Below are positions 52,947 through 62,752 of a stretch of 64,000 bases of DNA, piece after piece (position 1 is the stretch's first letter; each line of letters begins with the position of its first letter). The position numbers were made by a program, and so were the translations under genes. The stretch lies in NCBI RefSeq assembly GCF_003668995.1, contig NZ_CP033068.1, positions 2,728,001 through 2,792,000 on the forward strand, given 5' to 3'. The notes below the pieces were generated by a model, which ran no database searches, was not told the origin of the DNA, and worked only from the letters and a program-made list of their open reading frames with translations. This DNA is from Flavobacterium sp. 140616W15 (lineage in GTDB: Bacteria > Bacteroidota > Bacteroidia > Flavobacteriales > Flavobacteriaceae).

Positions 52947-54398
52947 TTAGGTTTTGTTTTGAGAAGGAATAAACTTCTCAGAGAATTTTTTAAATAACTT
53001 ATTTAATGGCGTCAAAATAGCATCCATACTTATTAACCCAATATCGTTTGTAGCGCGATATGTTAATAAAACAGCTAATGGCGTAAGTATAAAAGTAGAC
53101 ATCCATGCCCCCATAAAAGGAGTCATCCCGTCTTCTTGTGAAATTCTTTTTCCGAAGGTATTGATAAAGTGGAATGTAATAAATATCAAAACTGCAAAAA
53201 CTATTGGCAATCCTAGTCCACCTTTTCTAATAATTGCGCCAAGTGGTGCACCAATAAAAAACATTAAAAAACAAGCAAAAGCAATTACGTATTTCTCGTA
53301 AAGCGCCATCAGGTGTCGATTAATATTTCGTTGTTTTTCTTTTAATTCATTTTTTGTAGCATCAATAGAATACATTGTACTTGTAAGATTACTATTTGCT
53401 ACTTTAAGTATTTCTACCTTTTTTTCATTATTATAAAGCGATAAAAGATCATTTGGCAATGGCTTTTTCTTTTTATCAAGCTTAACAGCTGGTAGTCCTT
53501 TTGCAATTCCTACTTTTTGATTTATGTTTTCTGAAAAAGAAAGAATTTCAGTATTTAGATTTTTAGTCAATGAATCCAAAGTATAACGTAATTCGCTAGC
53601 ATTTAGCATTCCGTTTGTATTACCAACATCTTGATTATCCTCTACTTTATTTAGTTCAGATAAATCTATGTTAATAATTTGTTTTTTAAATGCTCCTTTT
53701 ATGAAAGGCATCTTGCTTCTATCTTCGTATTTCTTTGGTGTTACATCTTGGTAATAATACCCATCATTAAGTACCAACTGAAGAATACTAGACTTATCAT
53801 TACTTATTAATTCACCAGTTTTAGATTTAATAACCGTTTTATTTTCACCGCTATTATTTGCCTTTTCGTGAATAGTAACCCCTGTAAGATGATTTCCGTT
53901 TGTACCTGATTTTTTATTTACCTTAATATTATAAAAGCCCACATCACTAAATTGCCCTTCAGCAATTGCCATTGCAGGCTTAGCTTGTGCAATACTTTTC
54001 CTGAAGTTTATAAACTTATATTCAGCGTAAGGAATAACATTGTTTGCAAAAAGAAACGCTACTATACTCAAAAAACATATGAATACAAACAAACCTCTCA
54101 TGGCTCGCTGTAGCGAAATCCCTGATGCTTTCATTGCTGCAAATTCATAGTTTTCGGCTAAATTCCCAAAAGTCATAATCGAAGCCAATAAAACAGATAA
54201 TGGCAATACCAACGGAATAATTCGAGGCATCGAGAACAATAAGAATTTAATAACTAAAATTAAATCCAAATCTTTACCCGCCAATTCGGCTATAAAGAGC
54301 CAAACGGTTTGAAGAATGAATATAAAAAATAGAATTACAAATACCGTAGCAAATGTAAGAAGGAAAGTCTTTAATAAGTATTTGTCTAATATTTTCAA
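52947..54398 (-). CDS. LptF/LptG-family (YjgP/YjgQ) permease
   Basis: 483 aa, inner-membrane component of LPS export. Three N-terminal helices (about 8-35, 48-75, 95-120), a periplasmic beta-jellyroll (about 130-360, longer than in E. coli) and three C-terminal helices (about 372-450). Signature PRIIPLVLPLSVLLASIMTFG and AENYEFAAMKASGIS. Starts 8 nt after the LolA-like gene stop, giving an envelope-biogenesis operon with it and ftsK. Confidence 0.9.
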   Translation of the reverse strand: MKILDKYLLKTFLLTFATVFVILFFIFILQTVWLFIAELAGKDLDLILVIKFLLFSMPRIIPLVLPLSVLLASIMTFGNLAENYEFAAMKASGISLQRAMRGLFVFICFLSIVAFLFANNVIPYAEYKFINFRKSIAQAKPAMAIAEGQFSDVGFYNIKVNKKSGTNGNHLTGVTIHEKANNSGENKTVIKSKTGELISNDKSSILQLVLNDGYYYQDVTPKKYEDRSKMPFIKGAFKKQIINIDLSELNKVEDNQDVGNTNGMLNASELRYTLDSLTKNLNTEILSFSENINQKVGIAKGLPAVKLDKKKKPLPNDLLSLYNNEKKVEILKVANSNLTSTMYSIDATKNELKEKQRNINRHLMALYEKYVIAFACFLMFFIGAPLGAIIRKGGLGLPIVFAVLIFITFHFINTFGKRISQEDGMTPFMGAWMSTFILTPLAVLLTYRATNDIGLISMDAILTPLNKLFKKFSEKFIPSQNKT

Positions 54399-54405
54399 CC
54401 CGTAA

Positions 54406-55095
54406 TTAATCTAGTTTATTGATATAGTAATTTGGATATTTACTTTGCACAAAGGTAAACTGATTTTTTGATAATGGCTGATTGGTTTTAAAAGAATTAA
54501 CGGTTAATGTAGTTTTTGTTCCGTTCTTTCCCATTTCGATTAAATTATAAATATGCTTTGTTTGCACATCAATCCCTAAAAGGATTTCTTTGCGCTGATC
54601 CTTAGCACTTGTTGGAATTAATTTAATGTACTGGATTTTTCTTCCTTTTACATTCTGAACAATATCCATTGTATATTTATAACCCGAGTTAAAGAAAGTC
54701 AACATTTTTGAAGGCGTAATCGCATTATCATCTTTCTCATTGACTTTAGAAATAGTAATTTCTTCATCTTCTGGAACGATTGTGTATGTTTTTTGACCAT
54801 CAAAAATCTTCGTAACTCCCATAAAATTTAATACAAACTGATTTCCTTTTATGGTAACATTTCCTTTACTATCCTGATTAATATTCTCTTTACTATTATT
54901 CAGACTGTATTTAAAATCAATTACAATATTATCATAGCTTTTTACCTTTGCTGTAACTTGATCCAATAATTCTTTGGCTTTTTTATCTTGAGCCTGAGCA
55001 GAAAAAGTAACAAGGAATAAAAAAACAATTTGAAAAACCTTTTTAGTCAGGTTATTTACATTGCTTTTTTTGAAGTTTAGAATTGTTGATTTCAT
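54406..55095 (-). CDS. LolA-like outer-membrane lipoprotein carrier
   Basis: 229 aa, periplasmic. Signal peptide at about 18-36 (VFQIVFLFLVTFSAQAQ), preceded by an unusually long N-terminal extension; a later start would shorten it. Mature part has the LolA half-barrel pattern (SYDNIVIDFKYSL, GKNGTKTTLTVNSF). The 8-nt gap to the LptF/G-like gene and 7-nt gap from ftsK indicate one operon. Confidence 0.85.
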   Translation of the reverse strand: MKSTILNFKKSNVNNLTKKVFQIVFLFLVTFSAQAQDKKAKELLDQVTAKVKSYDNIVIDFKYSLNNSKENINQDSKGNVTIKGNQFVLNFMGVTKIFDGQKTYTIVPEDEEITISKVNEKDDNAITPSKMLTFFNSGYKYTMDIVQNVKGRKIQYIKLIPTSAKDQRKEILLGIDVQTKHIYNLIEMGKNGTKTTLTVNSFKTNQPLSKNQFTFVQSKYPNYYINKLD

Positions 55096-55102
55096 GATTT
55101 AA

Positions 55103-57547
55103 TTAATTTTGTTCATTGTTAAAAAATTGATCAAGAGAACTTAAATCTAAAATATTTACACTTCTAGCCTTACTACCTTCAAAAGGACCAACAATCCCCG
55201 CTGCTTCTAATTGATCTATCAATCGACCAGCACGGTTGTAGCCTAGTTTTAATTTTCTTTGTAATAACGAAGCCGAACCTTGTTGCGCATTAACAATTAT
55301 CTCCGCAGCTTCTCTAAATAAAGTATCTCTTTCAGAAATATCCACATCAAGATTAATGCCACTTTCTTCACCAACAACCTCTGGAAGCAAATAAGCTGTT
55401 GCATATGCTTTTTGCGAACCTATAAAATCAGTAATTTTTTCTACTTCTGGTGTATCAACAAATGCACATTGTACACGAATAACATCATTACCGTTTGAAT
55501 ACAATAAATCTCCACGTCCAATTAATTGATCCGCTCCTTGAGTGTCCAAAATAGTACGCGAATCTATTTTTGAAGTAACCCTAAAGGCGATTCTCGCAGG
55601 GAAATTCGCTTTTATTAAACCCGTAATTACGTTTACCGAAGGTCTTTGAGTTGCAATAATTAAATGTATACCAATTGCACGCGCTAGTTGCGCCAAACGA
55701 GCAATAGGAACTTCAACTTCTTTTCCTGCAGTCATAATTAAATCGGCAAACTCATCGACCACCAAAATAATATAAGGTAAAAATCGGTGACCTGCTTCTG
55801 GATTTAATTTTCTTCCTTTAAATTTATCATTGTATTCTTTGATATTTCGAACCATCGCATCTTTTAATAAAGAATAACGGTTATCCATTTCAACACAAAG
55901 CGAATTTAATGTATTTACAACTTTTGCATTATCAGTAATAATAGCATCGTCAATATCTGGAAGTTTAGCCAGATAATGTCTTTCTATTTTATTAAATAAT
56001 GTTAACTCTACTTTTTTAGGATCCACCAAAACGAATTTCACTTCGGCTGGATGTTTCTTGTACAATAAAGAAGTTAAAACAGCATTTAATCCTACCGACT
56101 TTCCTTGTCCCGTAGCTCCTGCCATTAATAAGTGAGGCATTTTTGCTAAATCAACAACAAATGTTTCATTCGAAATTGTTTTACCCAAAGCAATTGGCAA
56201 TTCCATTTCAGCTTCTTGAAATTTAGCCGAACCAATAACACTTTTCATCGAAACCATCGTTGGGTTCTTATTTGGAACCTCAATACCAATAGTTCCTTTT
56301 CCTGGAATTGGTGCAATAATACGAATTCCTAATGCTGATAATGACAAAGCAATATCATCTTCAAGACTTTTAATTTTCGAAATACGAATACCTGCTTCTG
56401 GCACAATCTCATACAGTGTAACCGATGGACCTACCGTAGCTTTAATTTGTGCAATTTCGATTTTATAATTTCGAAGTGTATCTACAATTTTATTTTTATT
56501 CTCTTCTAATTCCTCCTGATTAATTGTAATTCCACCAGTAGAATATTCTTTTAATAAGTCGATTGTAGGAAACTTATAATTAGACAAATCCAAGGTAGGA
56601 TCAAACAATCCAAAATCGGCAACAAGTCGCGAAGCCAAATTTTCTTCGATTATATCTTCTTCTGGAGCTTGCTCTATTACAAAAGACTCTGTGTGTGACA
56701 CAATTTCTTTTGATGCAGGAGCAATATCCATTTTTATTGGCTTTAAAGCCGGATCCAAATTAATTTCGGATGAATGAGTAATAGTTGGCTTAAGTGCCTC
56801 TTTATTAATTTCGAATTGTGAATCTGGTGTTTTTAAATGAATATCATCTAATTCTTCATTTTCTTTAATCGCAAACTCTTCTAAATTATAAGCGCCTTTC
56901 TCTTTATTTAAAGAAGATGTTGCATTCAAATCAGAGCGAATTTCTCTTTTTGTATTATCAAAGAACGACTGAATCTTGTCTGGAGATATTTTCATTTTAA
57001 AAATCAAATAAATAATCAATCCAAAAAGCAAGCTCAATAAAGTTCCTGTTTTACCAATATAATCTTGTAAAAACAAATTTAACTCATACCCTATCGTCCC
57101 TCCCAATTCAGGAGCCGATGTGGCAAAAAAGCCAAACAATACCGATATTATTATTATCACAAATAGATCCCAAAACCAGATATTCTTTAGCTTTTTTGTA
57201 GAAAGCTCCAATATCAAAAACATTCCTGTTAAGAAAAACAGACGAACAAATATAAACGCCGCTAAACCAAATCCTTGATAAACCAATAAATCTGCTAGAT
57301 AAGCTCCGAATTTACCGAGCCAATTTTGCACAGGTTCGCTTCGATCTGTAAGCGCCGATAAAGCACTCTGATCTGTTTGTCCATAGATATAAAAGGAAAT
57401 AAAAGCAACTAATAATGCAACTGAAAATAATACCAAAAGGCATCCCAAAACAATATTATGTTGCTTGGTCATTTTCCAAGACGTAATTGCCCCTGATTTT
57501 GATTTATTTTTATTGTCTACCGTTTCTTTTTTTGTTGTTTTTGCCAT
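55103..57547 (-). CDS. ftsK: DNA translocase FtsK
   Basis: 814 aa. Four N-terminal membrane helices (about 28-200) anchor it at the septum, followed by an acidic linker (about 210-330) and the RecA-like motor (Walker A AGATGQGKSVG, Walker B ILVVDEFADL, then ATQRPSVNVITG). The C-terminal gamma winged helix (LLQRKLKLGYNRAGRLIDQLE) reads KOPS-type DNA polarity sequences. Pumps chromosome ends and activates XerCD. Complete. Confidence 0.96.
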   Translation of the reverse strand: MAKTTKKETVDNKNKSKSGAITSWKMTKQHNIVLGCLLVLFSVALLVAFISFYIYGQTDQSALSALTDRSEPVQNWLGKFGAYLADLLVYQGFGLAAFIFVRLFFLTGMFLILELSTKKLKNIWFWDLFVIIIISVLFGFFATSAPELGGTIGYELNLFLQDYIGKTGTLLSLLFGLIIYLIFKMKISPDKIQSFFDNTKREIRSDLNATSSLNKEKGAYNLEEFAIKENEELDDIHLKTPDSQFEINKEALKPTITHSSEINLDPALKPIKMDIAPASKEIVSHTESFVIEQAPEEDIIEENLASRLVADFGLFDPTLDLSNYKFPTIDLLKEYSTGGITINQEELEENKNKIVDTLRNYKIEIAQIKATVGPSVTLYEIVPEAGIRISKIKSLEDDIALSLSALGIRIIAPIPGKGTIGIEVPNKNPTMVSMKSVIGSAKFQEAEMELPIALGKTISNETFVVDLAKMPHLLMAGATGQGKSVGLNAVLTSLLYKKHPAEVKFVLVDPKKVELTLFNKIERHYLAKLPDIDDAIITDNAKVVNTLNSLCVEMDNRYSLLKDAMVRNIKEYNDKFKGRKLNPEAGHRFLPYIILVVDEFADLIMTAGKEVEVPIARLAQLARAIGIHLIIATQRPSVNVITGLIKANFPARIAFRVTSKIDSRTILDTQGADQLIGRGDLLYSNGNDVIRVQCAFVDTPEVEKITDFIGSQKAYATAYLLPEVVGEESGINLDVDISERDTLFREAAEIIVNAQQGSASLLQRKLKLGYNRAGRLIDQLEAAGIVGPFEGSKARSVNILDLSSLDQFFNNEQN

Positions 57548-57569
57548 TCTTATTTTGGGTGCTAATCGC

Positions 57570-57950
57570 TTATATATTTTTAATATATGGTATATATATT
57601 GTTAATCCGATTGCTATTGCGGTCATTGCAGCAAAAAATACTGCGCCCGCAGCAATATCTTTGATAAAACCAATTCTTTCATGATAATTTGGATGAATGA
57701 AATCGGCTACTTTTTCTACAGCCGTATTTAATCCTTCCACACTTAATACTAATCCTATTGCTAAAATTTGAAAAAGCCATTCGGTACTTGTTATTTGGAA
57801 ATAAAAACCTGCAATAGTCATTATAACTCCTAACGAAAATTGTACCATAACGCTATGCTCCGTGCTTATTAACTTTATAGCACCTTTGTAAGCATAAGTA
57901 ACGCTTTTTAATCTTCCTTTTAAAAAAGTATTATCTTTTTTAAACTCCAT
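57570..57950 (-). CDS. dgkA: Diacylglycerol/undecaprenol kinase family protein
   Basis: 126 aa, three membrane helices. Family signature EGLNTAVEKVADFIHP and GFIKDIAAGAV, the catalytic Glu/Asp cluster. Phosphorylates a membrane lipid alcohol (undecaprenol in Gram-positive-type enzymes, diacylglycerol in the E. coli type); the HPNYHERIG insert favours the undecaprenol-kinase-like branch. 9 nt from tpx, 22 nt from ftsK. Confidence 0.9.
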   Translation of the reverse strand: MEFKKDNTFLKGRLKSVTYAYKGAIKLISTEHSVMVQFSLGVIMTIAGFYFQITSTEWLFQILAIGLVLSVEGLNTAVEKVADFIHPNYHERIGFIKDIAAGAVFFAAMTAIAIGLTIYIPYIKNI

Positions 57951-57959
57951 CTCTAGAAT

Positions 57960-58457
57960 TTATAGTGCAGCTAGTGCCGCTTCGTAATTAGGTTCGTTTG
58001 CAATTTCTGCAACCTGTTCTGTATGGGTAACTTTACCATTTTCATCAACAACAATAATTACTCTTGAGTGCAATCCTGTTAATGGTCCGTCAACAATTTC
58101 TAATCCGTTAGCTTTCCCAAAAGCTCCTGCTTGGAAATCTGATAAATTAACTACATTTTCTAATCCTTCAGCACCACAAAAACGTTTTTGAGCAAAAGGT
58201 AAATCTCTAGAAATACATAATACTGTAGTATTATCAAGATTACTTGCATTTTCGTTAAATTTTCTAACTGAAGTTGCGCAAGTTCCAGTATCGATACTTG
58301 GGAATATATTTAAAACCAATTTTTTTCCTGCAAAATTGCTCAATGTAGCAACCGAAAGGTCGTTTTGTACTAACTTAAAATCAGCTAGTTGCGAACCAAC
58401 TTTTGGTAATTCGCCTGAAGTATGAATTGGATTTCCTCCTAATGTTATTGATGCCAT
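57960..58457 (-). CDS. tpx: Thiol peroxidase Tpx
   Basis: 165-aa atypical 2-Cys peroxiredoxin. Peroxidatic C60 (PSIDTGTCATSVRKF) and resolving C94 (KRFCGAEGL) at the classical Tpx spacing. Reduces H2O2 and alkyl peroxides using thioredoxin, which may be the small thioredoxin encoded about 1 kb upstream. First gene of the transcript reading into dgkA and ftsK. Confidence 0.96.
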   Translation of the reverse strand: MASITLGGNPIHTSGELPKVGSQLADFKLVQNDLSVATLSNFAGKKLVLNIFPSIDTGTCATSVRKFNENASNLDNTTVLCISRDLPFAQKRFCGAEGLENVVNLSDFQAGAFGKANGLEIVDGPLTGLHSRVIIVVDENGKVTHTEQVAEIANEPNYEAALAAL

Positions 58458-59034
58458 GATGTTTGTTTTTTTATGAGGTTCAAAAGTAATGATTAAAATT
58501 TGAATCTAAAAGAATTTGTTATCGGTTTAGAGATTGTTTCCTATCGTGAGTTTGTCTATACAAAGGGACATTTTTTACAAAGTTTTTTCTCTTTGCATGA
58601 AGACACCTTCCTCAAAGTTTTGAACTTTGACAAAGGTTGCACCGAAGCTTTGTAGATTATGATTGTGGAGACGCACTGCGGTGCGTCTCTACAGTTACGA
58701 TATCATTACTAATTTTATTTAACCGTATATCCTCAATTCTAGATGTAACCTATTCTCTTTATTCTTTACTCTATTCTCTCTCCTCTATTCTCTTTCTTCT
58801 ATTCTCTTTCTTCTATTCTCTTTCTCCCCCGCGAGAGGGATGGCCGCTGGCTACCGAAGTAGCGCAAACAGCCCGACAGCATTAGGAAAAGGGGCGCATG
58901 TAGACTTGCATGATTTGCCCCTTTTTTTAATGGTGGCTCGCCCAAAGCTTAGTTATATCCATAAAAAAAACGCACCCCGTAAAGAATGCGTTTTTAGATA
59001 ACCATTGTTTTTCTAACTATTTAAGCTAAATCAA
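58458..59034. other. Repeat-rich intergenic region
   Basis: 577 nt without a gene. A palindrome GAGACGCAC-tgcg-GTGCGTCTC lies at 58668-58689. Three or more 14-nt units tattctctttcttc make a pyrimidine repeat at about 58755-58826 (an 82-codon frame here is an artefact of it). A GC-richer block at 58826-58880 (GGGATGGCCGCTGG, AACAGCCCGACAGC) resembles a dispersed Bacteroidota intergenic element. It ends in a hairpin GGGGC (58891-58895) / GCCCC (58917-58921) with T7. Confidence 0.6.
58966..58995 (-). terminator. Terminator after the 85-aa gene
   Basis: AAAAACGCA (58966-58974), 12-nt loop, TGCGTTTTT (58987-58995). On the minus strand it precedes a T run, 40-70 nt after the stop of the DUF6952-like gene. 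Confidence 0.8.
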
Positions 59035-59292
59035 CTATTTATCGATTGACCCCAAAACACGTTTCATAAACGTATTTAAAGCTTCTTTTTTATCAGTTCC
59101 CTGAACTACCATTTTATGCACTTCTAATGCACCGTACATATTAGAAATTAATTCACCAATTACATCTAATTCTTCATCTTTTAAAGATGGAATTTCGGTC
59201 ATTGCTTCCAAAACCTCAATAGTTTCAATGATGTAATCCTGATCATTTTCTTCTATAAACTGCGTTAATTGTTTTATTACTGGTAATTTCAT
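59035..59292 (-). CDS. DUF6952-like small acidic protein
   Basis: 85 aa, helical, acidic (KDEELDVIGELISNMYGALE). I recall this as a Flavobacteriia-specific small family (DUF6952) usually next to a thioredoxin gene, as here. No catalytic residues. Probably soluble. Confidence 0.65.
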   Translation of the reverse strand: MKLPVIKQLTQFIEENDQDYIIETIEVLEAMTEIPSLKDEELDVIGELISNMYGALEVHKMVVQGTDKKEALNTFMKRVLGSIDK

Positions 59293-59403
59293 ATTTTAGA
59301 CTTCTTAGATTTTTAGACATTCTTAGACCTTTTAGACTTTCTTGAAAATTTTAGACAACTTTATCAGAGGTCTAAAAGTATAAGCCAGTCTAACCCATCT
59401 TAT
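59293..59403. repeat. TTAGAC-type short repeats between small genes
   Basis: At least five occurrences of ttagac/gtctaa words in 110 nt between the 85-aa gene and thioredoxin. A related array lies at 59713-59882, including a 12-bp perfect inverted repeat AAGGTTCTAAGG (59744-59755) / CCTTAGAACCTT (59770-59781) and a third CCTTAGAACCTT near 59868. Confidence 0.6.
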
Positions 59404-59712
59404 TTAAGCAATTTCGTTTACTAACTCGATTAAAACTTCTTGTTTATTAGTTTGTGTCTCATTAACCAGTTTACCATTTACGAAAGTGGCAAATGTTGGT
59501 AAATTAGTAACATTTGCTAATTTTCTTGATTCTGGTGAATTTTCGGCATCAACTAAAACAAAAGTCAAATCTTCTTTTTCTGTCGCAAGTTTTTTGAATT
59601 TCGGCTTCATTATACGACAATTTCCACACCATGAAGCTGAATATTGCACGACAACTTTCTCATTTTTAGCAACTAAATCTGCTAAAGTATCTTCATTTAA
59701 TTCGATTAACAT
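59404..59712 (-). CDS. Small thioredoxin-family protein, WCGNC active site
   Basis: 102-aa cytoplasmic thioredoxin fold. Active site SASWCGNCRIMKP (C29, C32), with Asn in place of the usual Pro, which should raise the redox potential. cis-Pro in TNLPTFATF. Lies among peroxidases (Tpx, 2-Cys peroxiredoxin), consistent with a reductant role. Confidence 0.9.
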   Translation of the reverse strand: MLIELNEDTLADLVAKNEKVVVQYSASWCGNCRIMKPKFKKLATEKEDLTFVLVDAENSPESRKLANVTNLPTFATFVNGKLVNETQTNKQEVLIELVNEIA

Positions 59713-59882
59713 ATCTTTTGTTTTTTAAAGGTTCTAAGTCGCAAAGGTTCTAAGGTACTAAGTTTTAGACCTTAGAACCTTGTGACTTTTTATTTAGAGA
59801 TTGTAATTTATTAAGATTCTATTGTGTTCGAGTTTAAATCTTAGAGACTTTGCAACTCTGAACCTTAGAACCTTAAAAAAAA

Positions 59883-60521
59883 TTAGTTTGCGCTTAAGTA
59901 CTCAGCTGTACTTAATCTGTCTGCGCTCATTGCTTCTTTTCCAGCTTCCCAGTTTGCAGGACAAACTTCTCCTTTTTCTTGGATATGTGTGTAAGCATCA
60001 ACCATACGTAAGTATTCGTTTACGTTACGACCTAATGGCATATCGTTTACACTTTCGTGGAAAATTTTTCCAGTTTCATCAATTAGGTAAGTAGCTCTGA
60101 AAGTTACATTAGAACCTTCGATGATAACTGAATCTGTTTCTTCGCTGTACTCTGTAGAATCAATATCTAAAATTCCTAAAATGTTAGATAAGTTACGGTT
60201 TGTATCAGCCAAGATTGGGTAAGTTACACCTTCGATTCCACCATTGTTTTTTGGAGTGTTTAACCAAGCAAAGTGTACTTCGTTTGTATCACATGAAGCT
60301 CCTATTACAATTGTATTTCTTTTTTCAAATTCTGGTAATGCAGCTTGAAAAGCATGTAATTCTGTTGGACATACAAAAGTAAAATCTTTTGGATACCAAA
60401 ACAAAAGTACTTTTTTGTTATTGTTTACTGCTTCTTCAAAAATATTGATTTTCAAATTATCTCCCATTTCTGAGATAGCATCTACTGCAATACTTGGGAA
60501 TTTTTTTCCTACTAAAGACAT
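59883..60521 (-). CDS. 2-Cys peroxiredoxin (AhpC/Prx1 type)
   Basis: 212 aa. Peroxidatic C51 (PKDFTFVCPTELHAF) and resolving C187 (GEVCPANWEAG). Forms a typical 2-Cys dimer/decamer. Reduces H2O2 and organic peroxides with thioredoxin. Stand-alone transcript; the intergenic segment after it is full of TTAGAACC-type repeats. Confidence 0.95.
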   Translation of the reverse strand: MSLVGKKFPSIAVDAISEMGDNLKINIFEEAVNNNKKVLLFWYPKDFTFVCPTELHAFQAALPEFEKRNTIVIGASCDTNEVHFAWLNTPKNNGGIEGVTYPILADTNRNLSNILGILDIDSTEYSEETDSVIIEGSNVTFRATYLIDETGKIFHESVNDMPLGRNVNEYLRMVDAYTHIQEKGEVCPANWEAGKEAMSADRLSTAEYLSAN

Positions 60522-60657
60522 ATCTTTCGCTTTTTAAGTTAATTATTTATTTGGTGCAAAAATAGTGCATAAATCAACCTAGAAGCAATAGGATGTGATT
60601 ATAAAAATTTATCGATCAATAACCTTTACCTATACGAAACTTTTTAAAACCCGTAAC

Positions 60658-62271
60658 TTATTGTAAGTCAATATTTACAGGTAATTCTCCGACACAGTTT
60701 TTATTTTCAATAATTTGAATTGCTGCATTTTTTTGAAATTCTACAAAATCCTGATACACCTCTACAAGCCCTAAAGCGTGTTTCGCATTTGGAATAATTG
60801 GTAAAACATATGGATTACCAAAAACATACAGGATACATTTTTTTGACTTTAATAATTTACCTAATAGTTCTAAAACCGACTCTTCGATATCGAAATTATT
60901 AAGTGGCTTTGCTTTTGGCACAAACAAAGAAATGATGATTATATCAAAGACATCCAAATCTTTTTCGACAGTAGTAATAACAGTAGTATCTCCTGCTTTA
61001 ATTGCAAACTCTGGACTTGCTAATTGTGTATTTAGTGCTTTGAAGAAATCATTATCTTCTGTTTTATACAAACTTAATTTTGCAAGTGTATTATTTTTAT
61101 GTGCCTCAAAAACAATTTCAGAATTGGAGTTATCAATTAGTTTGGTGATACTCTTTTGAGCAATTTTATCATTTAATAGTGCAGTTCTTTCAAAGTCTAA
61201 AACTCCTGAACTTATTGCTGCTTGATTAAGAATTCCTGCTTTTTCTTTACATTTCCATATTCTATTAAAGCTCTCTTCTATACGTGCTGGCGATGCCTTT
61301 TCTATAATCGTCTGAATTCCTTCTGGTACATTTTCTGCAAAACACAATACATCATTTCCTGCATTAAAAGCTTCCCATTCTAATTGCCCTTTTACATCAT
61401 ACAGTTTAGATACGCTATGCATATTTAAGGCATCCGAAATAACTAAACCATCATAACCTAATTGCTCACGCAACAAAGTTTGAATAATTGATTTTGATAA
61501 GGTAGCTGAAGTATCTTTTCCTGAATTTAAAGCTGGAACTGCTAGGTGACCAATCATAATCGAATCGACATTATCTTCGATACCTTTTATAAATGGGTAT
61601 AATTCGTTTTCTAGTAATTCTTCCAGAGTTTCTTTTAAAACAGGTAATCCTAAATGCGAATCGACATTGGTATTTCCGTGTCCCGGAAAATGTTTCAAAC
61701 AACCTAAAACACCTACATCCGACATTCCTCTTAAATATTCTAATGCAAAATGCGCTACCTTTTCTTTATTCTCTCCAAAAGAACGGTAACCAATAACTGG
61801 ATTGTTAGGATTATTATTAATATCCGCCAATGGCGAAAGATTATATTGAATTCCAGCCGATTTTAAATCCAAACCTATTTGTTTCCCTACTTCGTAAACC
61901 AAATCTGATTCACTTTCTGGTAAAGCACCTAGTGTAATTGCATAAGGATATTGTGGCGTTTTTTCAACACGCATTGCTAATCCCCATTCCGCATCGATAC
62001 TAATTAAAAGCGGAGTTGTTGCACATTTCTGGAATCGTTCGATACGCTCTTTTAACTGTTTGTAACTATCATCATTGAAGACAATTTTTTTATTGCCTTC
62101 GTAATTTGTGGCTGCACTTGCACGACTATGAAAAAAAGTAAGTCCGCCAATATTATATTCTCGAATTAAACGTTCGGTTTCCTGAATATTTTCTTCGGTA
62201 TCGTTTATAAAAACTGCAGGAAAAAAAAACTGTCCTACTTTTTGTTCTACTGTTTGTGGTATTTTATTCAT
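60658..62271 (-). CDS. GH3 beta-N-acetylhexosaminidase, NagZ-like
   Basis: 537 aa. The GH3 TIM-barrel (1-340) carries the NagZ-type KHFPGHGNTNVDSH loop (acid/base His) and nucleophile Asp in LVISDALNMHSV. A C-terminal extension (about 350-537) exceeds E. coli NagZ and resembles the second alpha/beta domain of longer GH3 enzymes. No signal peptide, so cytoplasmic removal of GlcNAc from anhydromuropeptides is likely. This fits with the AmpG-like permease 850 nt upstream on the same strand. Confidence 0.9.
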   Translation of the reverse strand: MNKIPQTVEQKVGQFFFPAVFINDTEENIQETERLIREYNIGGLTFFHSRASAATNYEGNKKIVFNDDSYKQLKERIERFQKCATTPLLISIDAEWGLAMRVEKTPQYPYAITLGALPESESDLVYEVGKQIGLDLKSAGIQYNLSPLADINNNPNNPVIGYRSFGENKEKVAHFALEYLRGMSDVGVLGCLKHFPGHGNTNVDSHLGLPVLKETLEELLENELYPFIKGIEDNVDSIMIGHLAVPALNSGKDTSATLSKSIIQTLLREQLGYDGLVISDALNMHSVSKLYDVKGQLEWEAFNAGNDVLCFAENVPEGIQTIIEKASPARIEESFNRIWKCKEKAGILNQAAISSGVLDFERTALLNDKIAQKSITKLIDNSNSEIVFEAHKNNTLAKLSLYKTEDNDFFKALNTQLASPEFAIKAGDTTVITTVEKDLDVFDIIIISLFVPKAKPLNNFDIEESVLELLGKLLKSKKCILYVFGNPYVLPIIPNAKHALGLVEVYQDFVEFQKNAAIQIIENKNCVGELPVNIDLQ

Positions 62272-62275
62272 TTGG

Positions 62276-62725
62276 TTATAGCTTTTTTTTCATGCATACA
62301 CTATTATCCATCACATCATAAGGTGGATAATTTGAAATTATAACATATTCTTGTTTTTGATATAAAGCAATTGCTTCTGGCTGGTTAACTCCTGTTTCTA
62401 AAATGGTATATTTATATTTTACTTCAGCTGCCCATAATTCTAACTCCTTTAAAACAGCTGATGCGATTCCTCTTTTACGATAATCAGGATGCACAAACAT
62501 ACGTTTGATTTCGGCAACATCATTTTCCTTTTCTCTAAAAGCGCCACAGCCAATTGCTACTTCGCCTTCATAAAGTACTATTGCATGCTTTATTGTGTCT
62601 ATACCATTAAACTGATTATAAAAATCATGATCGGCTCCATCTCTAATTTTTAAATCCTGATTTAATAAAACCACCAAGTTTATAAAGTCGATATCTTCTG
62701 AATTTGTTCTTTTTAATGTAATCAT
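62276..62725 (-). CDS. GNAT-family N-acetyltransferase
   Basis: 149 aa, complete GNAT fold. Acetyl-CoA loop KRMFVHPDYRKRGIASAVLKE (Q/RxxGxG/A type). Substrate unknown. Sits 4 nt before the GH3 gene, so it may modify a cell-wall-derived amino sugar or peptide; that is inference. Confidence 0.9.
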   Translation of the reverse strand: MITLKRTNSEDIDFINLVVLLNQDLKIRDGADHDFYNQFNGIDTIKHAIVLYEGEVAIGCGAFREKENDVAEIKRMFVHPDYRKRGIASAVLKELELWAAEVKYKYTILETGVNQPEAIALYQKQEYVIISNYPPYDVMDNSVCMKKKL

Positions 62726-62752
62726 AATACCAGATACTATAAAAAATTATTT

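Noticed and set aside
52945..53100. FMN riboswitch upstream of the RibB-type gene
   Set aside because: The gap to the preceding gene is 2 nt, so there is no room for one.
58637..58885. 82-codon plus-strand frame, Ser/Leu-rich
   Set aside because: It is the translation of the pyrimidine repeat tattctctttcttc.
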